55,803 nt of DNA, from positions 1 through 55,803 of the forward strand of contig NZ_BCWY01000065.1 of the NCBI RefSeq assembly GCF_001894825.1. Reading direction: 5' to 3'. The notes under the pieces were generated by a model. The model made no database searches and was not told where the DNA came from. It saw only the letters and a list, made by a program, of their open reading frames with translations. This document shows positions 8,863 through 17,865 of the stretch, piece after piece. Positions within the stretch are counted from its first letter, which is position 1. Every line of letters begins with the position of its first letter. The translations under genes and the position numbers were made by a program. This DNA is from Rhodococcus jostii NBRC 16295 (GTDB lineage: Bacteria > Actinomycetota > Actinomycetes > Mycobacteriales > Mycobacteriaceae).

Positions 8863-9975
8863 ATGAAGACCAAAGCCGCAGTGCTACTGGAAAACAGCAC
8901 CGAGTTCGAGATCCGCGAACTCGACATCGACGAACCCGGAGTCGGAGAGGTGCAGATCAAATTCGTCGCCTCCGGACTCTGCCACTCCGACCTACATCTG
9001 CTCGACGGCGACCTCACGCCCAGATATCCGATCGTTGCAGGTCATGAAGGTTCGGGCATCATCGAAAAGGTCGGCCCCGGGGTGACCAAGGTCGCGCCCG
9101 GCGACCACGTCGTCTGTAGCTTCATCCCGTCCTGCGGAACCTGTCGCTACTGCTCCACCGGCCGACAGAGCCTCTGCGACCTCGGCGCCAACGCCGTCCT
9201 CGGCACCTTCCCCGACGGCGGCACCCGCTACCACGGAGACGGCCTCGACTTCGGCAGCCTCTGCATGCTCGGAACCTTCTCCGAACGCGCGACGCTGTCA
9301 CAGCACTCCGTCGTCAAGGTCGACGACTGGCTGCCGCTCGAGACAGCAGTCCTGGTCGGATGCGGTGTGCCGACCGGTTGGGGCACCGCCGTATACGCGG
9401 GCGGCGTGCGTGTCGGCGACACCACGGTCATCTACGGAATCGGCGGAATCGGCATCAACGCCGTCCAGGGCGCGGTCAGTGCCGGCGCGAAGTACGTGGT
9501 CGCCGTCGACCCGGTGGCGTTCAAGCGCGAGACCGCCCTGAAGTTCGGCGCCACCCACGCCTTCGCATCGGCGGCCGACGCCGCCGAGAAGATCAACGAG
9601 ATCACCTGGGGACACGGCGCCGATCAGGCTCTGGTCACCGTGGGTGTCGTCGACGAAGAGGTCGTGCAGAACGCGTTCGACGCCGTCGGCAGGGGCGGCG
9701 TCGTCGTCGTCACCGGTCTCGCCGCACCGGAAAAGCTCACCATTCACGTGTCGGGTGCCGTGCTGACCAAGTTCGAAAAGACCATCAAGGGAACGATGTT
9801 CGGGTCCGGAAACCCGCACTACGACATCGTTCGGCTGCTCCGCCTCTACGACAAGGGCGACCTGAAACTCGACGAACTCGCCACCAAGACCTATCGCCTC
9901 GAAGACATCAACCAAGGATTCCGGGACCTGAAGGACGGCAATCTGATTCGCGGCGTGATACTCCACGACCAATAG
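8863..9975 (+). CDS. NDMA-type (mycofactocin-associated) zinc alcohol dehydrogenase
   Basis: A 370-residue MDR-family alcohol dehydrogenase. Catalytic zinc ligands are visible as C40 (GLCHSD) and H61-E62 (GHEGSG), and the structural zinc site as the Cys cluster in CGTCRYCSTGRQSLC. The conserved stretch YGIGGIGINAVQGAVSAGA marks the NDMA-dependent subgroup, whose tightly bound NAD is reoxidised through mycofactocin in known members. ATG 8863 follows CGGAGA. It pairs with the upstream ALDH. Confidence 0.85.
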   Translation: MKTKAAVLLENSTEFEIRELDIDEPGVGEVQIKFVASGLCHSDLHLLDGDLTPRYPIVAGHEGSGIIEKVGPGVTKVAPGDHVVCSFIPSCGTCRYCSTGRQSLCDLGANAVLGTFPDGGTRYHGDGLDFGSLCMLGTFSERATLSQHSVVKVDDWLPLETAVLVGCGVPTGWGTAVYAGGVRVGDTTVIYGIGGIGINAVQGAVSAGAKYVVAVDPVAFKRETALKFGATHAFASAADAAEKINEITWGHGADQALVTVGVVDEEVVQNAFDAVGRGGVVVVTGLAAPEKLTIHVSGAVLTKFEKTIKGTMFGSGNPHYDIVRLLRLYDKGDLKLDELATKTYRLEDINQGFRDLKDGNLIRGVILHDQ

Positions 9976-10031
9976 CTTTCGACGAACGACCGAAAAGATC
10001 TCCAACCACATTTCGAGAAAAGGAACCCCCC

Positions 10032-10565
10032 ATGCCTTCTGATCACAAGCAATTCCAGGCGCGTCGCGTCGTGTCCGGTGTCAACGGCGAAGGAAAGTCC
10101 ACGATCGTCCTCGACGAGAACACCACCACCCGTGCCGTCACCGACGGATTCACCGTCGCCGACGTCTGGCAGGCCGACACCATTCCGGCGTCGGTAGATG
10201 CGAAGGACACTCTGGACGGCACCGTCGCTCTCGCACCTCCGGCCGAGGGTGTCGTCGTGCGGTTCGCGACGTTCCCGCCGGACAGCGAATGGGATGCGGC
10301 CGCGGGCTACGAAAGCGCCCTCGGCGACCTGCAAGCCGGGGACGCCTACACCGCAGACGACGCCATCAGCGGACTGCACGTCACCGAGACCATCGACATC
10401 GTCACCATCGTGTCCGGCGAGCTGTACGCCGTCCTCGAGGATTCCGAGACACTGCTGCGACCCGGCGACACTTTCGTCCAGCGCGGCACCAAGCACACGT
10501 GGAGCAACCGAAGCGACCGTTCCGCCACGTTCGTCGCCACCATGATTCCCGCGACTCGCGATTGA
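10032..10565 (+). CDS. Cupin-domain protein
   Basis: A 177-residue protein whose C-terminal half is a single cupin barrel: the segment ETIDIVTIVSGELYAVLEDSETLLRPGDTFVQRGTKH-type pattern contains G..Y motif 1 and the PGD...RGTKHTW motif 2 with a conserved metal-binding His. Such proteins act as small dioxygenases, isomerases or sensors; no substrate can be assigned. AAAAGGA precedes ATG 10032. It lies between the alcohol dehydrogenase and a transporter in the same operon. Confidence 0.75.
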   Translation: MPSDHKQFQARRVVSGVNGEGKSTIVLDENTTTRAVTDGFTVADVWQADTIPASVDAKDTLDGTVALAPPAEGVVVRFATFPPDSEWDAAAGYESALGDLQAGDAYTADDAISGLHVTETIDIVTIVSGELYAVLEDSETLLRPGDTFVQRGTKHTWSNRSDRSATFVATMIPATRD

Positions 10566-10619
10566 TATCCGCCGCCGGCACCCGTGACACCAAACATCGA
10601 CACGACAAAAGGGAAGACC

Positions 10620-11990
10620 ATGACGACATTCCATGACGGCGAGAGTGGGATCGGCGCTGTTGGCGGCAGTGTGAGCGGCACTCGCCGGAGTCCGGGTGTC
10701 ATCGTGGCGCTCTGCTTTGCCGCGCTGATTTGTGACGGATACGACCTGGTCGTCTACGGCGCCACGGTGCCGTCGTTGCTGGCGTACGAACCGTGGGGTC
10801 TGACCGCGATGGAGGCCGGTGCCATCGGCAGCTTCACCCTCGTGGGGATGCTCGTCGGGGCGCTCGCGTCGGGTGCGGTCTCGGGGCGATTCGGGCCGAG
10901 ACGGCTCTTTCTCGGGTCGATGGTCTGGTTTGCGACCGCGATGGGATTGTGCGCGGTGGCGCCGAACGCCGAGGTCTTCGGCATGCTCCGATTTGTCGGG
11001 GGTCTCGGTCTGGGCGGATTCGTCCCGGTGTCCGTTGCACTGATCATCGAGTTCTCACCCGGCGGTCGGCGCCAGCTCAACAATGCGCTGTCCTGTTGCG
11101 GGTACTGCATCGGCGGCATCGCCGCTGCGGTCGCGGGGATCGTCCTACTGCCCGACCTCGGGTTCCGATGGATGTATGCCCTCTGCCTCGTGCCGCTCTT
11201 CACGGTGTTCCCGCTGGCACTGCGGTACCTGCCGGAATCGCCGTCGTACCTCGCGAGCCGCGGGAGGGAGGGCGCCGCCGATGCGATCGCCCGCGACTTC
11301 GGTGTCGAGCGGACCGGCCCGGCGTCGAGCGAATCGTCAGGGGCCGCTCCCTCGTCGATGCGCGAACTCCTGAAACCGGCGCACCGGCGCACAACTGCAC
11401 TGTTCACAGTCGCGGCTTTCTGCGGGCTGCTCATGACCTACGGGATCAGCACATGGCTGCCCCACATCATGAGGCAGGCCGGGTACTCCCTCGGGAGTTC
11501 GCTGACGTTCCTTCTCGTACTCAACGCGGGCGCCATGGTTGGGGTGCTCATCGCCTCGACACTGGCCGATCGACTGGGCTCGCGGAAAGTCACCGCAACT
11601 GTGTTGCTTCTGGCCGCGGTGTCGATCCTGATGCTCAGCCTCCGGATGCCTCTACCGATGCTGTACATCTTCGTGGCGGTCGCCGGTCTGGGCACCATCG
11701 GCACCCAGATCCTGATCATGGGGTACGTCGGCACAGTATTCGGAGGAACGATGAGGGCCCCCGCGGTGGGATTGACCGTCGGGATCGGCCGCGCGGGAGC
11801 CGTGATCGGACCCATCATCGGCGGGTGGATCGCGGCGTCCACGCTCGGCTACCAATGGAACTTCTACGCGTTCGCGGTCTTCGCAGTCGTCGGGATGGCG
11901 GCGATCCTGATGATTTCGGTCGGATCCTCGTCTCGTGCCGACTGTCCAGACGTCGCGGAACGGGTGGATTCGGCGCTGGTGCCGGACTGA
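10620..11990 (+). CDS. MFS transporter, aromatic acid:H+ symporter (AAHS) family
   Basis: A 456-residue, 12-TM protein. The first helix motif DGYDLVVYGATVPSLL is diagnostic of the AAHS (PcaK-like) subfamily, which imports aromatic and related carboxylates with protons. ATG 10620 is preceded by AGGGAAG; a weaker start lies 12 codons upstream. It is the fourth gene of the 7330 operon. A second AAHS gene at 47705-49078 shares the motif. Confidence 0.85.
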   Translation: MTTFHDGESGIGAVGGSVSGTRRSPGVIVALCFAALICDGYDLVVYGATVPSLLAYEPWGLTAMEAGAIGSFTLVGMLVGALASGAVSGRFGPRRLFLGSMVWFATAMGLCAVAPNAEVFGMLRFVGGLGLGGFVPVSVALIIEFSPGGRRQLNNALSCCGYCIGGIAAAVAGIVLLPDLGFRWMYALCLVPLFTVFPLALRYLPESPSYLASRGREGAADAIARDFGVERTGPASSESSGAAPSSMRELLKPAHRRTTALFTVAAFCGLLMTYGISTWLPHIMRQAGYSLGSSLTFLLVLNAGAMVGVLIASTLADRLGSRKVTATVLLLAAVSILMLSLRMPLPMLYIFVAVAGLGTIGTQILIMGYVGTVFGGTMRAPAVGLTVGIGRAGAVIGPIIGGWIAASTLGYQWNFYAFAVFAVVGMAAILMISVGSSSRADCPDVAERVDSALVPD

Positions 11991-12000
11991 GCGTGACTGC

Positions 12001-12016
12001 GTCCAGAGCTCTGGAC
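12001..12016. promoter_or_regulatory. Perfect 16-bp palindrome downstream of the MFS gene
   Basis: GTCCAGAGCTCTGGAC is a perfect palindrome with no loop, 11 bp after the transporter stop. It could be a protein-binding site; as a terminator it would have to form an RNA dimer or a small-loop hairpin. I see no second copy in the window. Confidence 0.35.
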
Positions 12017-12065
12017 ACTCGTTGACCGATGCAGAATCATGGACGGCGTAGCTGGGCAGCGAGGT

Positions 12066-12236
12066 AGGCCGTCAGTGGAGGATGCCCGGGCAGGATGTGC
12101 GGACCAGAATCTGATACCCGTTTCGTGGGTGGAACTCGAAGACGTATCGAACGCGCTGCTCTTCCTGGCATCGGACGAGGCGCGATACATCACCGGCGCC
12201 GCATTGCCCGTCGACGCGGGATCGATGCAGAAATGA
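12066..12236 (+). pseudogene. C-terminal remnant of a mycofactocin-type SDR
   Basis: Only the last about 55 codons of an SDR remain. The segment PVSWVELEDVSNALLFLASDEARY and the ending TGAALPVDAG match the C-terminus of the carveol-dehydrogenase-like, mycofactocin-coupled SDRs. The Rossmann domain and catalytic residues are absent and no ribosome site precedes the fragment. It marks a deletion between the transporter and the hydrolase gene. Confidence 0.6.
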
Positions 12237-12314
12237 AGAAATGAAATTGGACACCCGAGGCCGTTTCGGAACGCGACAGCGACCGTCCGGCAACATGTTA
12301 GGAGTGAACATCCC

Positions 12315-13220
12315 ATGACCGAGGATGCGAAGACGAACGAAGTGATCGACGGCTTGGCCGACTTTTTCGCCACGTCGTACCGAACACCGGTATTCCGACG
12401 TCCCGATGAGGTGGGACTCGCCTACGAAGACGTCTACTTCCCGTCACTGGACGGTGTTCCGCTCGAGGGCTGGTTCATCGCAGCCGACTCCGACCGCCTG
12501 GTGATCTGCAATCACTTCATGCCGGGAAATCGTTACGGCTACCCCGGACACCTGGAGCCCTGGAAGAGCTTCGGCGGATTCGAGGTCAGCTTCCTGCCCC
12601 AGTACAAGGCTTTGCACGACGCCGGGTACAACGTACTTGCGTACGATCTGCGCAATCACGGACTGAGCGGCTCGGGCAACGGTGGGACCGTCGGGATCGG
12701 TCTGCTGGAATATCGCGACGTCATAGGCTCGCTGCGATATGCCAAGTCTCGGGAAGACACCGCGAAGATGAAGACGTCGCTACTCAGCGTGTGTCTCGGA
12801 TGCGACTCCACGATTGTCGCGATCGACAAGCACCCCGAGGAGTTCGGTCACGTCAAGTCGCTGATCGCGCTGCAGCCGGTATCTGCTCGGCCGTTCATCG
12901 AGCGGGCGTCCGAGGACGCCGGAATCGAAGACGGGCCGGACCTGTTCGACGCGGCGATCCACAAGCGGACAGGGTTTCATATCGACGAACTGTCGCCGAT
13001 CGAGCACGCCAAATCCGTGCAACTACCCACTCTCGTGGTGCAGGTGCACGACGACTCGCTGACGAAGCCGTCGGACGTGCAGACGATCTACGACAACATC
13101 GCTGCCGAGGACAAGAAACTCTTCTGGATCGAGGGAACGACGGAACGGTTCCGCGGATACAACTACTTCGGCGAACATCCGGACCTCATGCTGGAATGGT
13201 TCGACTCGCACATCGATTAG
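12315..13220 (+). CDS. Alpha/beta hydrolase with a probable cysteine nucleophile
   Basis: A 301-residue hydrolase fold. The nucleophile elbow reads S-V-C160-L-G, placing Cys where Ser is usual. The putative acid is in VHDD and the His in YNYFGEHPD near the C-terminus. A long paralogue at 41692-42690 has the same layout (SRCMG, YNYFGQHPE). Dienelactone hydrolases show that a Cys nucleophile can be catalytic. TAGGAG precedes ATG 12315 at a slightly long distance. It is the last intact gene of the 7330 operon and converges on LysR. Confidence 0.8.
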   Translation: MTEDAKTNEVIDGLADFFATSYRTPVFRRPDEVGLAYEDVYFPSLDGVPLEGWFIAADSDRLVICNHFMPGNRYGYPGHLEPWKSFGGFEVSFLPQYKALHDAGYNVLAYDLRNHGLSGSGNGGTVGIGLLEYRDVIGSLRYAKSREDTAKMKTSLLSVCLGCDSTIVAIDKHPEEFGHVKSLIALQPVSARPFIERASEDAGIEDGPDLFDAAIHKRTGFHIDELSPIEHAKSVQLPTLVVQVHDDSLTKPSDVQTIYDNIAAEDKKLFWIEGTTERFRGYNYFGEHPDLMLEWFDSHID

Positions 13221-13223
13221 TCG

Positions 13224-14099
13224 TCACCGAGTTGCGGTGAGTGTCTCGAGGAATGCTCGCCCCGCCGGCGACAATCGGGCGTCGTCGTAGATCACGCCGT
13301 ACTCCACGGTGATCGGTGGATCGAGCGGTGAGATCCGCGCCCCGCCGCCCGCGGCCCGCTCGGCGAGGGTGCGCTCGAGGAACGACATGCCGACACCCTC
13401 GACCACGAACGAGCCCACCGCTTCCCGCTGCTCGACGACGGCGGAGATGACGGTGCGGCTCCCGGACGCCTGCAGGGCCTTCTCGATGACCGTACGCGAC
13501 GACGACTCCTTGGGCAGACCCACCACGGGCAGGTCAGGAAGGTCGTTCAGCGGGAACGGATTCCGCCAGGTGACGTCGGCATCCGGCGGAACGGCCAGCC
13601 AGTATTCGTGGCGACCGACTGCCCGTGTCGTCAATCCGGGTGCGACGACCGGGAAATGGCTGAAAACGATCTCGCAGTGCCCGTCCCGGATGAGGGATGT
13701 GACGACGTCGGACGTACGCAGGTCGGCGATGCGCACGATCACGCCGGGATTCTGTTTGCGAAACGCGCCGATGAGCTCGGTGACCTGGCCTTCCGCGACC
13801 TGCGCGGACGCGCAGATGTCGAGACGTCCGCGCGGCAGCCCGGAGATGTCGACGAACGAGCCCTCGGCGGCCACGAGGTCTCGCACGATCTGCCGGGCCG
13901 GTCCGACGAATGCCTTGCCTGCGGCGCTGAGCACCAGGCCGCGTCCCACGCGATGGAACAGTTCGACACCGAGATCGCGCTCGAGATTGCGCAGCCCCTT
14001 CGACAACGACGGCTTGGTGACGCCCAGGGCCTCGGCCGCGAGCGCAAGGCCGTCGTTGTCGACGGTGGCGAGAAAGTACTCGACGTGTCGCGACTCCAC
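13224..14099 (-). CDS. LysR-family transcriptional regulator
   Basis: A 291-residue protein with an N-terminal winged helix-turn-helix (residues about 3-60, with LALAAEALGVTKPSLSKGLRNLERDLGVELF as the recognition region) and a periplasmic-binding-like effector domain. It starts with GTG. It is the last gene of a minus-strand series after the FabG-like SDR and the acyl-CoA dehydrogenase, so it may control that operon or the divergent one at 16692. The inducer is unknown. Confidence 0.9.
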   Translation of the reverse strand: MESRHVEYFLATVDNDGLALAAEALGVTKPSLSKGLRNLERDLGVELFHRVGRGLVLSAAGKAFVGPARQIVRDLVAAEGSFVDISGLPRGRLDICASAQVAEGQVTELIGAFRKQNPGVIVRIADLRTSDVVTSLIRDGHCEIVFSHFPVVAPGLTTRAVGRHEYWLAVPPDADVTWRNPFPLNDLPDLPVVGLPKESSSRTVIEKALQASGSRTVISAVVEQREAVGSFVVEGVGMSFLERTLAERAAGGGARISPLDPPITVEYGVIYDDARLSPAGRAFLETLTATR

Positions 14100-14139
14100 C
14101 AGTGCAGACTACTGCGTGCGACTGTTGGTCCGCCGGTTG

Positions 14140-14883
14140 TCAGATGTGACGTCCGCCGGTGACTTCGAGAACGGTGCCGGTCATGTAGCTGGACAGATCG
14201 GACGCGAGGAACAGCGCAACGTTGGCGATCTCCTCGGGCTCGGCACCGCGGCCCATCGGGACCTCCTTGAGTTTCGCCTCGATGATGTCGGCGCGCAGGG
14301 CGCGGATCATGTCGGTGTTCACCACACCGGGCTGGATCGCGTTGACCCGGACCCCGAGGTGGGCGACCTCCTTCGCGGCCGCCTTGGTCAGGCCCACCAT
14401 TCCGGCCTTCGCGGCGCTGTAGTTGGTCTGCCCGACCATGCCGACCTTGCCGGAGATCGACGAGATGTTCACGATCGAGCCCTTGCCGGCCTCCCGCATC
14501 GCGATCGACGCGATCTGGGTGCCCAGCCACGCGCCCTGCAGGTGCACGTCGATGACGGAGCGGAAGTCGGCTAGCGACATCTTGCGCAGCGTCGCGTCGC
14601 GGGTGATGCCGGCGTTGTTGACCCACACGTCCATCGCACCGAACGCGTCGAGCGCCGTCTTTCCCAGGTTCTGCATCTGATCCGGATCCGTCACGTCACA
14701 GGCCACGGCGACGGCCTGGAAGCCGTCGGCCTCCAGCTTTCCGGCGGCAGCCTTGACGTTCTCGGCGTGCATGTCGCCGAGGACGACCGACGCACCCTCA
14801 CTCGCGAACTTCCGGGCCATCTCGAAACCGATGCCCTGGGCGGCGCCCGTGACGACGGCGACCCGTCCCTCGAGAAGTGTCAT
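14140..14883 (-). CDS. FabG-like SDR, 3-oxoacyl reductase / 3-hydroxyacyl-CoA dehydrogenase
   Basis: A 247-residue classical SDR with TGAAQGIG near residue 12, NNAG, Ser in ISSISG, and an intact YSAAK catalytic pair. This contrasts with the two SDRs in the window that lack it. AGGAAGGAAG precedes the ATG. It lies 14 bp after the acyl-CoA dehydrogenase, so it likely oxidises a 3-hydroxyacyl-CoA made in the same pathway, which the thiolases at 17866 and 19605 could then cleave. Confidence 0.85.
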   Translation of the reverse strand: MTLLEGRVAVVTGAAQGIGFEMARKFASEGASVVLGDMHAENVKAAAGKLEADGFQAVAVACDVTDPDQMQNLGKTALDAFGAMDVWVNNAGITRDATLRKMSLADFRSVIDVHLQGAWLGTQIASIAMREAGKGSIVNISSISGKVGMVGQTNYSAAKAGMVGLTKAAAKEVAHLGVRVNAIQPGVVNTDMIRALRADIIEAKLKEVPMGRGAEPEEIANVALFLASDLSSYMTGTVLEVTGGRHI

Positions 14884-14897
14884 TGATTCTTCCTTCC

Positions 14898-16088
14898 TCA
14901 GTTGTACGAACGCAGCAGCCCGCGGCTGATGATTTGCTTCTGAATGTCGCTGGTGCCCTCACCGATGAGGAGGAACGGTGCCTCCCGCATGAGACGTTCG
15001 ATCTCGTATTCCTTGGAATAGCCGTAGCCGCCGTGGATCCGGAAGCTGTCCTGCGTCACTTCCGAGCAGAATTCGCTCGCCAGGTACTTGGCCATCCCGG
15101 CCGCGACGTCGTTGCGCTCCCCGGAGTCCTTGAGCCGCGCCGCATTCACCATCATCAGGTGCGCCGCCTCGACCTTGGTCGCCATCTCCGCGATCCGGAA
15201 CGCGATCGCCTGGTGTTCGGCGATCGGTGATCCGAACGTCTCGCGCGCCTTCGCATACTTCACGCCGAGTTCGAACGCGCGCTGGGCGATCCCGCAGGCT
15301 CGCGCTGCGACGTTGACGCGGCCGACCTCGACGCCGTCCATCATTTGCCGGAAACCGCGGCCCGGGGCGCCGCCGAGGATCGTGTCTGCCGCGGCCTGGT
15401 AGCCGCTGAACACCATCTCGGTGGTGTCGATGCCCTTGTAGCCCATCTTCTCGAGCTTCCCGGGGATCGTGAGCCCGGGAAGAACCTCGCCGAACCCGGC
15501 GGGCTTCTCGATGAGGAAAGCGGTGAGGTTGTCGTGGGGTTTCGCCGCACCTTCCTCGGTGCGGACCAGGACGGCCACCAACGTCGACGACCCGCCGTTG
15601 GTGAGCCACATCTTCTGGCCGTCGATCACGTAGTTGCCGTCCGCGTCCCGGACGGCCTTGGTTCGGATGGCCGCGACGTCGGATCCCAGCCCGGGCTCGG
15701 ACATCGAGAACGCCCCGCGCACTTCACCCGTTGCCATGCGCGGCAGGTAATGCGCTTTCTGCTCGGGCGTGCCGTGATGCGCGATCATGTGCGCCACGAT
15801 GAAATGGGTGTTGATCACCCCGGACACACTCATCCAGCCCCGCGCGAGCTCCTCGACGCACAGCGCGTAGGTGAGGAGGGATTCCCCGATTCCGCCGAAC
15901 TCCTCGGGGATCGTGAGCCCGAACAGGCCCATTTCCTTCATCTGCTCGACGATGGCCGTCGGGTAGGTGTCGGAATGTTCGAGCTCCTGCGCCTGCGGAA
16001 TGACGGCCTTGTCCACGAACTCTCGTACCGCCGAGACGATCTCGCTCTGCGTGTCCGTGAGTCCGGCGGTCTGCGCCAGTCGTGTCAT
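14898..16088 (-). CDS. Acyl-CoA dehydrogenase (FadE-like)
   Basis: A 396-residue flavoprotein that introduces an alpha,beta double bond into an acyl-CoA. Visible features are the FAD-site segment GAFSMSEPGLGSDVAAIRT, the WLTNGG motif and the C-terminal GEGTSDIQKQII with the usual catalytic-base Glu. AGGTGG precedes ATG 16088. It begins a minus-strand operon with the FabG-like SDR and LysR. Chain specificity cannot be read. Confidence 0.88.
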   Translation of the reverse strand: MTRLAQTAGLTDTQSEIVSAVREFVDKAVIPQAQELEHSDTYPTAIVEQMKEMGLFGLTIPEEFGGIGESLLTYALCVEELARGWMSVSGVINTHFIVAHMIAHHGTPEQKAHYLPRMATGEVRGAFSMSEPGLGSDVAAIRTKAVRDADGNYVIDGQKMWLTNGGSSTLVAVLVRTEEGAAKPHDNLTAFLIEKPAGFGEVLPGLTIPGKLEKMGYKGIDTTEMVFSGYQAAADTILGGAPGRGFRQMMDGVEVGRVNVAARACGIAQRAFELGVKYAKARETFGSPIAEHQAIAFRIAEMATKVEAAHLMMVNAARLKDSGERNDVAAGMAKYLASEFCSEVTQDSFRIHGGYGYSKEYEIERLMREAPFLLIGEGTSDIQKQIISRGLLRSYN

Positions 16089-16110
16089 CGTTCCACCTGT
16101 CCCATGTCCA

Positions 16111-16539
16111 TCATTTCTCCGTACTCTGCTCGGGGTGCGCGTCGTTCAGACGGTCGCGCAAAGCGGACCGCAGGACCGCGCCCCGCGGGGACAGTGGCAA
16201 CTCGTCGACGAAGACCACTTCGCGCACCTTCTTGTACGGCGGCACCGTGGCCGCCACGAATTCGATCAAGTCCTCGGCGTCGACCTGCGCTGCCGTGTCT
16301 GCCACCACGAAAGCGACCGGCATCTCGCCGACCCCGGGAACGGAGCGGCCGACCACCACGACGTCGAGAACCCCGCGCCGTGACAGCATCAGCTGTTCGA
16401 GTTCGTGGGGATCGACGGTGTAGCCCTTGTAGAGAAGCGCGTCCTCGGGTCTGCCAACCATGTCGAATACCGAGTTCCATCTCGCCGGAAATTTCATTGT
16501 TCGCGAATATGCCCGAACAATTCCTCCGGACACTGACAC
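16111..16539 (-). pseudogene. Stand-alone C-terminal domain of an acyl-CoA synthetase (truncated)
   Basis: The frame matches only the C-terminal lid domain of AMP-forming acyl-CoA synthetases: GRPEDALLYKGYTVDPHELE corresponds to the hinge/core-12 region, followed by VPPYKKVREVVFVDELPLSPRGAVLR. The about 370-residue adenylation core is missing and the normally invariant catalytic Lys before VLR is Ala. GTG 16539 and ATG 16497 both lack a good ribosome site. A deletion remnant is the simplest reading, lying upstream of the acyl-CoA dehydrogenase. Confidence 0.65.
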
Positions 16540-16655
16540 CTATTGAAGTGCCTCGGTCCGCCGTGGTCAAAGACGCTGAGGGAAACCGACAGTTGCCCTC
16601 TTCCTATGGGTCATAAATGCCGTCTGTGCTGCGAGTTCTGGGTTGCGCCGCTCGC

Positions 16656-16684
16656 TTGACAGCGAGGCCGGGTTGCTGGATATT
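16656..16684 (+). promoter_or_regulatory. Promoter for a probable leaderless acyl-CoA dehydrogenase mRNA
   Basis: TTGACA at 16656-16661 is followed after 17 bp by GATATT (16679-16684), overlapping TATTCA. Transcription would begin about 16691, at the ATG of the gene (16692). No Shine-Dalgarno sequence lies before that ATG, in keeping with leaderless translation, which is common in actinobacteria. Confidence 0.45.
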
Positions 16685-16691
16685 CACCTTC

Positions 16692-17861
16692 ATGGCTGAA
16701 CGTGAAGTGAGTGACGAAGACTTCAAGGACATTCTCGCGCAGACGAGAATCTTTATTCAGAAGGAAGTAATTCCCAGGGAAAACGAAATCGCGGAAAAGG
16801 ATCTGATTCCGGACGACATTCGCCGCAAGGCGGCCGAGATGGGTCTGTTCGGGTACGCCATCCCGCAGCAGTGGGGCGGGCTCGGGCTCGACCTCACCCA
16901 GGACGTGGAACTGGCGATGGAGTTCGGCTACACGAGCCTCGCGCTGCGGTCGATGTTCGGCACCAACAACGGGATCGCCGGCCAGGTGCTGGTGAATTTC
17001 GGTACGGACGAACAGAAGTCGGAGTGGCTCGAGCGCATCGCGTCCGGTGACGTGGTCGCGTCGTTCGCGTTGACCGAGCCGGAGGCCGGGTCGAACCCGG
17101 CGGGCCTGACCACCCGCGCCGTCCTGAAGGACGGTAAGTGGACGATCAACGGCACCAAGCGGTTCATCACCAACGCGCCGTTGGCCGATCTGTTCGTGGT
17201 TTTCGCCCGCACCCGTCCCGCCGACGAGACCGGCACCGGCATCGCAGTCTTCCTCGTCCCCGCCGACACCACGGGTGTCGTGGTCGGGCCGAAGGACAAG
17301 AAGATGGGCCAGGAAGGCGCCTGGACGGCGGAGGTTGCGTTCGACGACGTCGTCGTCCCCGAGTCGGCCCTGGTCGGCGGCAGTGAGGAGGCCGGCTACC
17401 GCGCCGCCATGACGTCGCTCGCCCGTGGGCGCGTCCACATCGCCGCACTTGCGGTCGGCAGCGCCCAGCGCGCACTCGACGAGTCCGTCGCCTACGCCGC
17501 GGTCACGAAGCAGGGCGGCACCCCGATCGGTGACTTCCAACTGGTGCAGGCCATGCTCGCCGACCAGCAGGTCGGTGTCTCCGCAGGCCGTGCGCTGGTG
17601 CGGGACGCGGCGCAGAAGTACGTCAGCGGTGAGGACCGCCGGATCGCCCCGTCCGTGGCAAAGCTGTACTGCACGGAGATGGCCGGCAAGGTTGCCGACC
17701 TCGCGGTGCAGGTCCACGGCGGCACCGGATACATGAGAGACGTTCCGGTGGAACGGATCTACCGCGAGGTCCGACTCCTGCGCCTGTACGAGGGCACCAG
17801 CGAGATCCAGCGTCTGATCATCGGCGGCGGCCTCGTCCGCGAAGCGAAGAAAGCACTCTGA
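16692..17861 (+). CDS. Acyl-CoA dehydrogenase
   Basis: A 389-residue FadE-like enzyme with FALTEPEAGSNPAGLTT in the FAD-binding region, an RFITNA motif and the C-terminal YEGTSEIQRLIIGGG containing the catalytic Glu. ATG 16692 fits the family N-terminus; 25 upstream codons of the open frame are not conserved in composition. It is followed 4 bp later by a thiolase, so it starts a plus-strand beta-oxidation operon. Its divergent neighbour encodes another acyl-CoA dehydrogenase set. Confidence 0.88.
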   Translation: MAEREVSDEDFKDILAQTRIFIQKEVIPRENEIAEKDLIPDDIRRKAAEMGLFGYAIPQQWGGLGLDLTQDVELAMEFGYTSLALRSMFGTNNGIAGQVLVNFGTDEQKSEWLERIASGDVVASFALTEPEAGSNPAGLTTRAVLKDGKWTINGTKRFITNAPLADLFVVFARTRPADETGTGIAVFLVPADTTGVVVGPKDKKMGQEGAWTAEVAFDDVVVPESALVGGSEEAGYRAAMTSLARGRVHIAALAVGSAQRALDESVAYAAVTKQGGTPIGDFQLVQAMLADQQVGVSAGRALVRDAAQKYVSGEDRRIAPSVAKLYCTEMAGKVADLAVQVHGGTGYMRDVPVERIYREVRLLRLYEGTSEIQRLIIGGGLVREAKKAL

Positions 17862-17865
17862 GCCC

